From assembly GCF_965638725.1 (NCBI RefSeq), contig NC_134951.1, positions 1,922,001 through 1,986,000 on the forward strand: a stretch of 64,000 bases of DNA, read 5' to 3'. Position 1 is the stretch's first letter; each line of letters begins with the position of its first letter. Shown piece after piece: positions 21,746 through 33,700 of this stretch. The translations under genes and the position numbers were made by a program. This DNA is from Aptenodytes patagonicus (taxonomy: Eukaryota > Chordata > Aves > Sphenisciformes > Spheniscidae). A model generated the notes under the pieces. That model had not been told where the DNA came from. It ran no database searches and was given only the letters and a program-made list of their open reading frames with translations.

Positions 21746-21749
21746 CCCC

Positions 21750-24623
21750 TAAGGTGGCAACATCAACATTTATTTGAAAAGGGCATGAAGACGGTGCATT
21801 TGAAAATAGCGAGGGCTTCTTGGCCCTTTTTAACAACCCGCTTCCCCCCCCCGCCCTCGGCTACACACCCGAACGCCACAGTGCTCCGAAATACAGAGAT
21901 GGAAACGCACACATGCACCTAAACTGCCGACTTTATAGAAATATACTTTGTCATCTATACGTACACAAGTATCTAAACTAAACGCGATGTACAAACAGGT
22001 CACTTACACCGTTTGTGTGTCTGGGGGGGCACATTTACAGGTGGAGTTTGGGTCCCAAAATGCGGAGGGGCCGTGGTGAGACATGCGGGGGGATGCAGCC
22101 AGCTGGGAGGTGACGGCCCCAGCCCCGCTGCCAGCTCCCATGGAGCGGAGCAAGGGAAAAGCGTTGGGACCGGGGGCTGCTCCCGGGAGCGGAGGTCAGG
22201 GGTATTTTCTGCCCCAAAAGGGATGATGGGCACCCCAAGATGTGCTCCGTGGCGTCCCCGTGGCTCCTCTCCTTCAGCACACGCAAACTTGTGCTCATCT
22301 TCCCACCTTCTTTGTGGTTTTGAAGAGTTTTGGATGTGTTTTCCCACGGACACACAATTTGGGGGTTAATTGCTTTGCCTACCGCGTTTTGTTAAAAATT
22401 TTAGTGCCTTTCATTAGAACAGCCACGGGAGCAAACCCTCCTTCCCCGAGCAGCCCGCTTTGCGTTCCCGCTGCCGACCCCAAAACCTGCCCCAGCCAAA
22501 ACTCAGGCTTCAGCAGGACCAGGCGTAACCCGGGGAGCTAAAAAGGCTTGGGGACAGGGGATGGAGACACATGGGGACACTGAGGAGAGGCAGCAGCAAG
22601 GGGAGAGCCTCGGGCACCGGGCAGGGCTGGGACAGGCAGAGCCACGCCGCGAGCGGGACAGCTCCGTGATCCAGCCCAGGGACCAAAATAAACCCTTGTT
22701 TTTCCTGTCCTCTTAAGCTAGATCATTTCCTAAAGCCCGGATTACAGCATGACCACACAAACAAGCGGTGACCTCGAGGCAATCGCGAACTGTATCCGCC
22801 ACTGAGGAGGAAAAAAAAAAAAAAGGGGGGGGGGGGATGGTAATGTGTAATTACAGCTTAAAATAACTGCCTGGAGATCTGCAGCGAGAGGTGGCAGAGA
22901 AATGGGTCGTAGCTGAAGCAACCCAGTGGGGCACGGGCAGAGCCGGCGCGACCGCCGAGCGGCTGCGTTTACCTGCTGTCCCTCCGCGACGTGCAGAAGC
23001 AGCTCCCACGTCTCCAGCTTTAGACCCTGCTGTGTCTCTTCGCGCAGCGAAGACAGAAGCGGCGTGTCCGGCCGGAGGGGAAGGGGCTGCCCGAGCTCAC
23101 GGGAGAGACCCCCAGGGACCCCCAGGCTGCTCGGAGGGCGGCGGTGGGGAAGCTGCAGGCAGTGCCCGTCCGACCGCGAGTGCGCCCAAGCTCGCCTTAA
23201 GAACAGCCTTAGCGCACCGACACTTGAAAGGCATTTGGGAGCAAGAGAGACCCTGTGAACGACTGAATATCCCCAAGCGACCTTTCCTCCCCATCCCTAC
23301 CGTCTTCACCTTGCAGTTGTGGTTTGGTAGGACCCAGAACTTTCTGCCGCGTCTGTCTAAAGCAAAACCCTCGATAGCCTCATCTACCCCCAGCCCAAAT
23401 CCAGTTTTATCCTATTGCACAAGAAGAGGCGCCATCCACGGCCTGCCAGGTGCAGGGTCTGCAGGGTGGACCCTGTAAAACACCTTATCGTCGCTATTTC
23501 CTACAGCACTGGGGTTTCTTTGGGGTTACAGCTCAGTTGATTTAAGATTGGACTTTGTCGAAGTGATTCTGCTAAAAAAAAAGTAAAATAATTCTTTCTT
23601 CGAGACAGGAACCCCAAAACTGTGAAAACCCAACCCAAAAATATGAAAAGAGTGGGTTAATGTGTTAATATTCCCCAGCACGATGGTTGCTCGTGCCTCA
23701 CGTCACTGCTCCAGGCATCCCACTGCATGCCCACGTGTGCTGCCTGTGGGCTCAGTCGCAGCAGCCCCCCGCGAGCAGCCCGCTCACGACCCAGGCGAGA
23801 GGCACGGCTCTTGTGGGTTTTCCCCCCCCCAAAAAAAGTGGGTTTTCCCAAAGAAATCGTGTTTTCAAGTGACCTGGAACCAGCCAGGCTGCTGTGTGCC
23901 CCCACGCTGGGATGGGACGATTGCCACCCTCAGGCTGCACCGGGCAAGCCCTCCATGCAGGGCATCAGGGCAGCTTGAAGCGCCCAGGGGAACGAGCCAC
24001 ATGCCGAGGGGGCTACGGGAAGATGCAGGCTCACAGGCCGGGAGTGGGACGCGGGGACCGTACCCCCCTCCAGCAACCTGCCTCAAGCACCAGCTCGATT
24101 TGGTTATGCCGCTGCCCCAGGCTCCAGCACGCCGCACCCCAGACCCCCCTCCTGCCTTTTACAGCCTCACACCCTCCAGCTTCAGCCCTGCCCCTTGCCG
24201 GGGGCTCTCAACGTGGCCGACAAACGATGCGGGGAGGGATTCCCCAGGGAACGGGTTTGCTTTATGCCGGGAAGATGTACATGCCCAACGTGCTCTGCCC
24301 AGAGGCCAGAGCATTTCCTCTCCCCTTCCTGAAAAACGGAACTGGAGAGGGAGGTCAGAGCAACTACCCGCCTCCCCGCACCGCTGTGCCCCAAGCCTCC
24401 TCGCACCACCAACCGCAAAACGTGGCTGCAGAGGCAGAGTGTCACAAAGTAAAGTACGGGAGACGGGTTTGTGGTGCCAACGAATCTTGGGGTGGCCTCG
24501 GTGTCCGTGTCCCCACCCGTCCTGCACGAGGATGTGCTCCCCGCAGGGTCAGCAGTCTCTCCCCAAGAGGTCCCTTGGTGCGAGCTGTGCAGCGGTGGCT
24601 CTGCCCTACCAGCACGGCCGCCC
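21750..24623 (-). other. EFR3B: EFR3B 3' UTR (inferred)
   Basis: Extends from the stop to the candidate AATAAA. No splice signals are needed and no other gene is seen. It includes a tract of 14 A and 12 G (plus-strand orientation) at 22811-22836. The plus-strand ORFs at 23.66-24.70 kb are antisense shadows of this UTR and the last exon. Confidence 0.5.
21769..21774 (-). terminator. EFR3B: Candidate EFR3B polyadenylation signal (AATAAA)
   Basis: The minus strand reads TTTTCAAATAAATGTTGATG: a canonical hexamer followed by a GU-rich element (TGTTGATGTTG). Upstream on the same strand is an AT-rich patch (about 21900-22010) that looks like a typical 3' UTR end. It lies about 2.85 kb after the stop codon; a long 3' UTR is usual for EFR3B. 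Confidence 0.55.
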
Positions 24624-24729
24624 TCAGTACACGCACAGGTCTGGGAACTTCATCTCGTACACCGGGATGGAGTGGTTTTGGGGCTGGCCGTAGGCAGCTG
24701 TGATGGTGCCGGAGGGGCTTGGCGGTGGC
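24624..24729 (-). other. EFR3B: EFR3B last coding exon 23 (residues 783-817, stop)
   Basis: Acceptor TGTTTCAG. Encodes [20 protein letters not shown] and the conserved C-terminus [12 protein letters not shown] at 24626-24624. Confidence 0.97.
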
Positions 24730-27700
24730 CTGAAACACAAGAGATGGAAGGAGGCGGTTTACAGAGAGGTTTGGTGAGGAAGCAAAGCCTGGTGCAGAAA
24801 ACATGCATTCCTGCACCGTTGCAGGTCTCCCCAGTGCCACCATAGCAGAGGAGAACTGGGGCAAACAAACCAGAGGCTGCTCCCAGCAATGCTTGTCCCC
24901 TCTTGCCATCGCAAAGGCCCCAACCCCAGGCTGGCACCCACCCCCAGCGCACGAACCTCCTTGACGGGGGAACACATGTGGCTCCCATTGCCCCAAAGCC
25001 AGCGCTGGCCTTGTGGTCAGGCACCCCACGCTCCGGCAGCGGGTTTTCGGGTGGCTTGACAAACTGTGCTTGGCTGTCGCCCCAACTCACCGTATGGTGA
25101 TCTCGAAGATCTGGTTGAGCTTGCTCTGCAGCAGTGTCGCCTGTAACACAGACACAGTGGCTGTATTAGCGCGGCTGCGCCCTGAGGACCACAACAGTAC
25201 AAATGGGACAAACACCCTCTTGGCCTTCCCCGGTCACCAGAGCAGGGGGAGGGTGGCCTGGCAAAATTCAGAGCCACGTCGTCACCGTCCGCCTCCCCCC
25301 AGCAGAGCGGCCGCGGGGATTTAGAGCGCCACAGCCCCGACTCACCCGGGCACCGCAGTGGGCAGCGATCTCCTCGAACGGGGCTTTCTGAAATTTCTCC
25401 ACCACTTGCCGCCTCCGCTCTCGTTCCTGCTCCTCCACGGCGACGCTGTCTACTGAAGCAGAGGGGAGATGGCTCTCAGCTGCTCCCCACCCGCAGAGAC
25501 CACCCCGCGCTGCATCCCCCACCTCCCCAGGAGACAGCATGGATTTGGGCATCACTAGAAAGCCAAGGAGAAGGTCTCCAGCCTCTGGCTTTGGGACCAG
25601 CCCCCCAGGGCCACCCCCAGGGCCAGGCAGAGCTATGAAGCTGCCCGGCCACCCTGTGACTTGAGTGCAATGCCGCTACGGTGAGGCGCTGGGGATCCAT
25701 CCATCCGTGGTGCGCACACACAGACACAGGGGCGACAGTACCCATACATACACACCACGCCAGCCTCCACCTCTCCCTACCATGGCCGGCTCCCTCGCTT
25801 ACCTATCGCCTTCTTCAGCGTCTCGTACGTGATCTCTTCCGCTGGTGCTCTCTAAAGGAAAGGGAAAAGCAGAGGAGGCTCAACGCACAGCACAGGACAC
25901 CGTTCTGGGATCACAGCAACCCAGAGCCGGTGTCCCAGACTGTATTCTTGCACCAAAACATAGTCTGTCCTTAAAGATCAGGGATATCTTTCCTGGCAAC
26001 CTGCACTTTTAAAATGTTTTTTTTTCAGGCTGGACTAGCCAGGCCTTATACCTCACCCAAGGCTCCCATTGCTAAGAAATACGCATACAGGGAAAATAAA
26101 GATTTGCCACCCAAATGGCACCGGGAGACCCCTCCTGCCGCGTGGCTCCCCTTGCAGGCTGGGACCTGTCAGCACCTGGAGGGGAGCATCAGGGGGAGTC
26201 GGGGTCTTTCTGACCCCGCTCACCGCCAGACACACCGGGGCTGTTATGGGCCCCTGCGCTTGCAGCCAGCGGAGCAATTATGCGTGCAGCCAAATTAACG
26301 ATTAAAGAGGGCTTAGCTGCACGCTGTCAGGCTGCTAAAAGCACGCGGCGCGGAAGGGATGACACAGCCTCTGCAGCTCTGGTGTAAGACAGTACCTGCT
26401 CTCGCTCAGGACTGTTTCTCGACTCCACCTCAACCTGCAGGGAAATGGTCTCGCCTATGCTCTTCCTCTTGGACAAGCGATCTTCATCTGGGGAGGAAGA
26501 GAAAGGGCAGAAGGGCTAATCGCAGCCACCCCGGGGGCAGCGGGGTGAGCACAGGCAGCTCCCAGGGAACATGGCCTCGCGTCCCATCCCCAGGGTAGCA
26601 GCCCCTCTGCTCAGCCATTCACCCAAATTCATCCAACCCAGCAGGACTGAGGACTGAGCCAAGCCCAGCGGGCTTCATTGCTCCTTCCAGCCAGCCAGCC
26701 AGCCATGCACGTGGCAACCCTGTGAAGCTTCCGAGTCACCGCTTTCTGCCTCAGTTTCCCCAAGGCTACATCTCTAAAGGAGGGCAGGAAAAGAACGCAC
26801 CCACTCATAGCACAAGAACTTCACACCCCCGTAACTGTGCAGAGTGAGGGACCAGTTCCCTCCCCTCCCAGTTCTCCGGGATGCCCCAGGGTGCTGCGTA
26901 CCCGTCAGCTGGGGGATGTAGGGTGTGCTGAGCCGGTCCGAGTTGTAGCCGCTGCCGCCCAGCACCTCGCTGATCTTGCTCTGCCAGAAGAAGACCTCTG
27001 GGCCCAGGCGGTCAAGGCTCTTGCTCAACCTATGGGGGTGGAGAAAAAACAACGGAGATGTCAGCGTCTCTCCTGCCAGGGGAACCGTGTCAGCAGGGTT
27101 TCCCGTCCCTTTGCGTCAGAAACAGAACGCTCTCGTGGCTTTGCTTAGCTGCAGCACAGCCGGATACATCACGCTATTTCTGCACACACCGGCACAAAGC
27201 CAGAGTCCCAGAAGAGCTCTTGACCCATCACAAAGGATACGGATGCGCTCAGGAAGGACCGCCCTGACCTAGGGAATGTCTCAAGAGAGCAGTGGCACTC
27301 ACTGGGGGCAGCGTCTCCATTAAGGGACCTCACCACCAAATGTGACCCGTGCCAAGTGTGCCAACAGGAATGGGACAGCCCAGCCAGCCTTGGCCTGGGG
27401 ATGCTCAGCACGCAGCAGGCATCCTCGAGCCAGTGGCATGGCAGAGCAGCGGGATGACATACCAGATCTACACCCATCCTGCTGTCAGACAAGGGGAGGG
27501 ATCAGCCTGCAGAGCCGATCCCGGCATTTGGCTGGCTGTGAGCGCAAGCCGTGGTGGCCACCCCCTTCCCTGGCTGCATGGGACCCTCCTCGGATTCTAA
27601 ACAGGTTGAAAACCACTTGATACCCTTCCCACTGTGCCATCCCCAGATGGGAAAGGAGACAAGCACAGGCAAGCGAAGGGCTGATAAACCCATTATCGCT

Positions 27701-30700
27701 CACGATCTTATAGATGCCAATCCCTCAGGAGCAGGGAGTGGGGAAGAAGGTATTTTCCAGGCTCTTACCTGGGTCTCTCCACAAACACATCTTCAGGGAG
27801 CAGATAGGGAGCTTCCTTCTGTCGCATCTGGATGACCTGCAGAAGACAAGCAAGGAGCCAAGCTCAAACCCCATGGGTGGCCAGGAGAGCCGATGCCAGA
27901 GCTTCCGCAGATAAGGCTCCAGCCCTGGCCCCAGACCCTCCCTCGCACCTCGTGGATGTGCTGGCAGAAGGTGGGCACGGTGGTGAGCTGGCTGATGAGG
28001 TTCAGGTAAGCTGCACCGAGGGCGAAGAGCGCGCAGCGGTTGTACGCCATCAAGTTATCCTCGTTGATCTGGGCTATCTCCTGCAACAGAGACACAGCCC
28101 CATGAGACGAGGGTGGACAAGGCCCCAGCGTGGTCTCCATCCACCTCGTGGCATGACCTGCCCTCCAAACATCCCAGCTTTTGGAGCTTGGGTTTGCAGC
28201 ACTTCAGAGGCTGACCAGGCGACTGGGGTCTCTCCCCAGCGTGTTGGTCTGATCCCACTCCGGTGGGAGAAGCTCAGAGCAGGTGAGGCACTTGCATCCC
28301 CCTTCCTCAGAGACCCCAACTCCAAAACAACCCCCCTCCCAGAGGCTCCTTCCCATCGCATCTCAGCCCGCACACCCAGCTCCCCCCCCGCCTACCTGCA
28401 CTGCCAGCACCAGGCGGATGAGGTCCACCACGACCTCCTCATTAGCCAACTCGATGCTGATGAGCATCAGCATGCTGTAGAGAGCCTCATAGTGAGCCTG
28501 CACGTTGCTCTCCTCCTTACATATCAGGTAGATGTGCCGGTAGAGCTGCTGGCCATGCTGTGGGGACACGGAAGGACGTGGTCACCTCCTGAGCATCCCC
28601 TGCGAGCAACGCTGCCGTCAACGCAGAGAAAGAAAAGCAGCAGGGCCCAGCAAAGGGGCCTCCATCCACGCAGGGGGGAGCAGAGCTCCTCCGGTCACCA
28701 AGCAAACGAAGAAAGCCCCAGGGAGAGGGAGCTGTGACGATCAGGTGGCGTTTCACCATTCGATGCTGGACTCTGACGGGGAAGAGGCACCGGCAGGTCC
28801 AAGAGCAGAGCCCAGGGGCAGGCAAACAACACTCGCAGCACCGAGCCCAGGGAAAGGACGCCTCCGTTGCAGAAGCATTATAGAAATCACGGCTCAGACC
28901 ACAACAAAGAAATAAAGCCCTGAGACACATTGCTCGACAGCGAGGCATGGGACAGAGCAGGGCACACGCTGGCGCAAGGGAAACACAGCTCTGCCGTGGT
29001 TGTCAGTTGAGGGGCTGCATTGCTGCTCCTTGGTGTGCGCAAGGTAATAAACTGATCCTCTCTTGGCCTCCAGTTAGCTCCAGAGGGGTTTGCACCACCC
29101 CCGAAAATGTTTTAAGGGGGAGGGGAGGTGGGGATATAAAAATAAATAAATAATTAATTAATCAGGCAACTTCAAAAGCCACTTGATAAATAGTTTTTGG
29201 GATACCGCACATCCTGGGGTACTCATTCCTTCGGGCAAAGAGCAGATTTAGGAGCCTAGAGAGGCCCACGCATGAAGCGCTGATGGAGACTGAATCCCAC
29301 TGGCTTTTCCCAGGGACATGCCCAGGTTTAGAGGCATCACAGGACTCCCCTGTGGCTCAGTGTGACTTGGAGAAACAGACGCACAGTCCTTACACCGGTC
29401 TGCACGAGGACAGCTTGACCCAGATCCCACCATTACCTTCTTCATGAAGACAGTATCCTGGCGCGAGCATTTGTCCACTTTCAGCTTCAGGACCGAGATG
29501 TCACTGATGGTGCTGCAAGGAAAGGCCAAGGAGAAGGGAAACCTCAGACACCGGAGGGAGGAGGCGCGGTTCCCACACGCCTGCAGAGCTGCTGGCCAGG
29601 AACGAGCCGTCTGGGAGGAACCGAGGGGGGAAGAAGCTAAAGGTGGCTTTTAAATCTGAGCGATTCAGATATTCAAGAGTACTGAGCCAAATCACTACAG
29701 GATTTCAAGGCCGTGGCGCTCAGGAACACAAAGGCAAGTTGACAAAGAGGCGTGCAAGCAAAATGGATTAGCTTGACCACAGCAAAACCCATGGAGATGT
29801 TTCCATCTAGGATTACAGTCACCTTCTTCCAAGGTAACACAGCATGGACAACGCGAGTGCCCGGCAGGCCTATCCATGGGGATGCAATGCAGTCGATGAA
29901 CCCACCGGAGGAGGTTATGGCTCCTGCGCATCCTCCTGGGACCACTGTCTAACCACGGTTACTTTCAGCAGCATGGTCCCACGTCCCTCCGGGCACAGCC
30001 TCTCAGAGAGACTCCCCCACCCATCTGGCTCTTAGCAGACCATCGATCTGCAGCATTAAACCACCCCAGAACTGGTACCAGATTTATTATTTAATCCTTC
30101 CAGCAGCCCCCAATCCTGCAGGCACTCCCAGCCTGGCAAATCTCCCCTCCCAAGCCGGCTCTGCAGGGTCTGCAGGTCCCAGCCCTGTTGGGGAACCCCC
30201 AGGACATACCTGATGGTGGAGAATTTCTGTCGGTTCCCATGGCGATCGATGAAGCTGATGAGGATCTCGAGGACAAAGAGGCGGATCTCGGCATCCTCCA
30301 TGAGGGCTGCGGAGAGCAGCCTGTCCAGGAAGGCGCTGGGCAGTGCCGTGAGCATGTTACTGCACTGGAAGCCCACAGAAACCTGCAAGCATCAAAGAAA
30401 AAGGGAGGCATCATGACAGTGTCACTTGAGAGGGGTTAAAACACACCGAGAAAGAGGGGATGCAGGCAGAGAAGACTAAGTACAGTTTGAGCTCTTCCTA
30501 AACCATCCCAGGGGAGAGGGTCTCCAAGCTCAGTTCCCCCATGCCAGCAGCTGGGGACCTCCCAGGTCTCGTGGAGGTTGGATGCTCCTGCGGGGATGGC
30601 GACACAATTCATACCTGGAGGAGGGACTTCAGGAGCATTATCTGTGTCAGCCGATTCCGGTTCTCCCTGCCGTGGAGAGAAGAAACAAGTGCTAAAATCT

Positions 30701-33700
30701 GAGTGAAAACAAAACAACCCTCCTTCCACACCCGAAGGATGGAAAAGCCTCAGAAAGGGCAGGACCGGTTTCCTGAGAGTCACCACCACATACAGCCACG
30801 CTGTAAAGGTCTCCAGCAAATGAGCTCCAGATTCAGCAGCCAGCAAAAAGGCTGCTAAAGGAACGGTGACTATCAAAGCATACATCCCACCAAAGGCACC
30901 AGAAACAAGGCAGCACTCACACCTCCAGGCAGGCGCAAGCTGCGCTCAGGACCCTCTGACGTGAACCACCCTCTGGACGTGCCCATCCCACAGCGACTCT
31001 CAAGGGACACCAGGCACCAGCTCTGAACAGGCTCCTCACTTTTAAGCAGCTGAAAATGGGCGAGAAGAAGCCCAAGCCCTCCTGTCCGCGAAGGTACCCT
31101 TGCTCCTCACTCCCATCTCACTCCCTGCAAAGCCACCATGAACCACGCTTCCACTTCAGCGATGTGAGGGGGGGTTTTATGCAAAAAAGGAAATCTTGAA
31201 TTCTTTAATGTCTGAACTCAGTCTTTCCTAGCCCTGTACTGGAAGGGGACACAGGCATTTCCAGGCTGTCCCATCACCCATGACACGCTGCCTGTGCTGC
31301 CTACCTCTGCCCAGGGACTGAGCTACACCGCAAATGGCAGCATCCCCATAAGCCAAACCGCAGGCCGCAGCTCCTCTGCAAACTCCTGGTTCACCTACGC
31401 ACCCAGAGCGAGCACCATCCTTCACGCAGCGTCAGATGGGATTTTAAAACTCTCCCGGAGGAAGCTCATGAGCTGATAAAGGAGCAGTGACAAACAGCCT
31501 GGCACAGCCAGCCTAGCGCTGAGAAGTGACTGCCATCCTGGGGCTACGAGCCCGATTCTGCTCCTGCAGCAAGGAAAGCTGCCCTGGCCGAACGGCACCC
31601 AGCACCCAGCGTGCCTCCCACCGTGTGAATCGGGATTGAACGCAGGCGTCAGGAATTACCCCCATGTGAGCGAGGAGCAGAGCGTGTCTCCTATCAGCCG
31701 ACAAAGTCTCTCTCCCATCAGAGACGAGTGGGAAGAGCCTGACCGTACTTTGAAGATAAATATAGCATGAAAATCTGTTTGCTCCTTACCTACATGTTTC
31801 AGTGCTGACACCCTCACTCCAAATAGCTCTCACGGTCTGTTCCCACACTTCTTAAGCAATTATGTTGTTTGGGTGTTTTCCCTTCCTTCTCGTCCTCCAC
31901 TGCCGGGTATAAATACCACCTCCCGCTCAGTGTTAATAAAAGCTCAGAGGCAGCTCAGAGGGGCCACGCGCCAGCGGGGGGGGGGGGGGGGGGGGGAGGC
32001 AGCGATGAGCAGCCAGTCCCACGAAGCCATACACGAGCTTCTCAAAAGCCACGGGCAGCCCTCGCTCACCAGCGGCCACCTTGCTGCCCTGAGACATCCC
32101 AGGTCACTCCCCTGAGTATTAATTTTAGTTCCTGGCTACTTTTGGATGACACCCCAGGACCGAGCTCCTGACAGCTGAATCTCTCAGCAGGTACCCGAAG
32201 AAATGCAGAGTTCAACTGCAGCACCGCTGCCTGTAAACACCTTTCCTCCTCGATGCGCCGGTGTTTCAAGGAGCCCTTGTCATCACATTTGCAGCAGACA
32301 GCAAAGCATTTTAAACAAGGATCGCACGTTGCTCAGCTTCCCTTGCTCTTCGGTGGAAGCTCTCGATGCTCAGCCTTTCCAATAATGTGCCCACATCCCA
32401 CTCTGTCCCCAAAGGTCACCTCAAGGCGGGAACGGTTTCGGGAGCTTCCCAGCACTTTCAGCTCCGTGTCCAAAGCGTTACACCCACACACACGGGACAG
32501 CGGCAGGGAGAACAGGGTAGGGGGGGAGCAAGAGGAGGGAAGAAGGCATCCGTTCTCACCCGGCTTTGCCAGCCTCGATGGACTGCTGCAAGGAGGGTAG
32601 CGGCACCTTGTTCATGATGAAGACCATCACCTCAGACTGCTGGTAGGTGGGCAGCGTGCTGGCGAAGGACCCTGCGGAGACAAAAGTGCGCTGGCAGCGT
32701 GCGAGGCGCAGCCCACCGCCCCCAGAAGCGCCCAGTGCCGTGGGGTCTGCCCGCTGCGCCGCTCCAAGCCAGCTGCCGGACCCCCATAGCCAGGCTGGGA
32801 TAGGACAAGGCCCACCTGGATCCAGTACCCGCAGGCAGCTTTACCTTCAGGGTGATTCAAGACCCATCAAAACACCTCCCAGGCAGGGCAGCCCCCAGCC
32901 CAGGCAGGGTGAGGCTGAGAGATGCCAAGCCCTGCTTCTACCCCTTCCTTCTTTTTGTGGCTGGTGCATCCCCATCCTCAGCGGCTGTAGCAGGCTCACA
33001 CCCGCCCTCTTTCTGTCCTCCCCTTCCTCGGGGTCTCCCACCCAGGGAGAAACACGACTCTGCCTGCGCACAGCAGCTCTGCCGGGGATGGCTGGGGTTG
33101 CAATGCCACCTGCCGATAACCCGCCACCACGCTTGCAGCGCGCCGCAACAGATAAATCTCATTCCCCATCGCTGCTTTTAGGATGAGGGCGACTTTGTTT
33201 CGCCCTGGATAATCCCGCAGACGCACAAGGCAGACACCCACGGCGCAGGGGGCTACCCGCCAGCACAGCCCGCACCTGCGCCGGGCACGGCGGGACACCC
33301 CACCTATGGTTTTAATGACGGCCTCCTGGAACATCCTCTCCTCGTGCTCCTTGATGATCTTGGTGCTGACGCCAGCAACGCAGTCGTAGCTCCCCGTCAG
33401 CGCATAGTCAATGCTGAGCCGCAGCTGCCTCAGCAGGGTGTTAAACACCTCCAGCACCGTGGGGCCTGGGGTGGCGAGACGGGAGAGATGGTGGAGCATC
33501 GCCGGAGGAGAGCGGCAGTTTTCCCCGTGGAGATGGAGGCTGTAGTTTTCCCCAGGTCAGTGTGGTTTATACCTCCCACCACCCCGTGAACAGGTTGAAA
33601 AAACAGTTTGGCCAGACACACAGCGACTTTTAACCCCCACCAACTCCCCCAGTCGAGACAGGAGAGAAATGTCCTTCCAGGAGCACCGTCAGCTCAGCGT

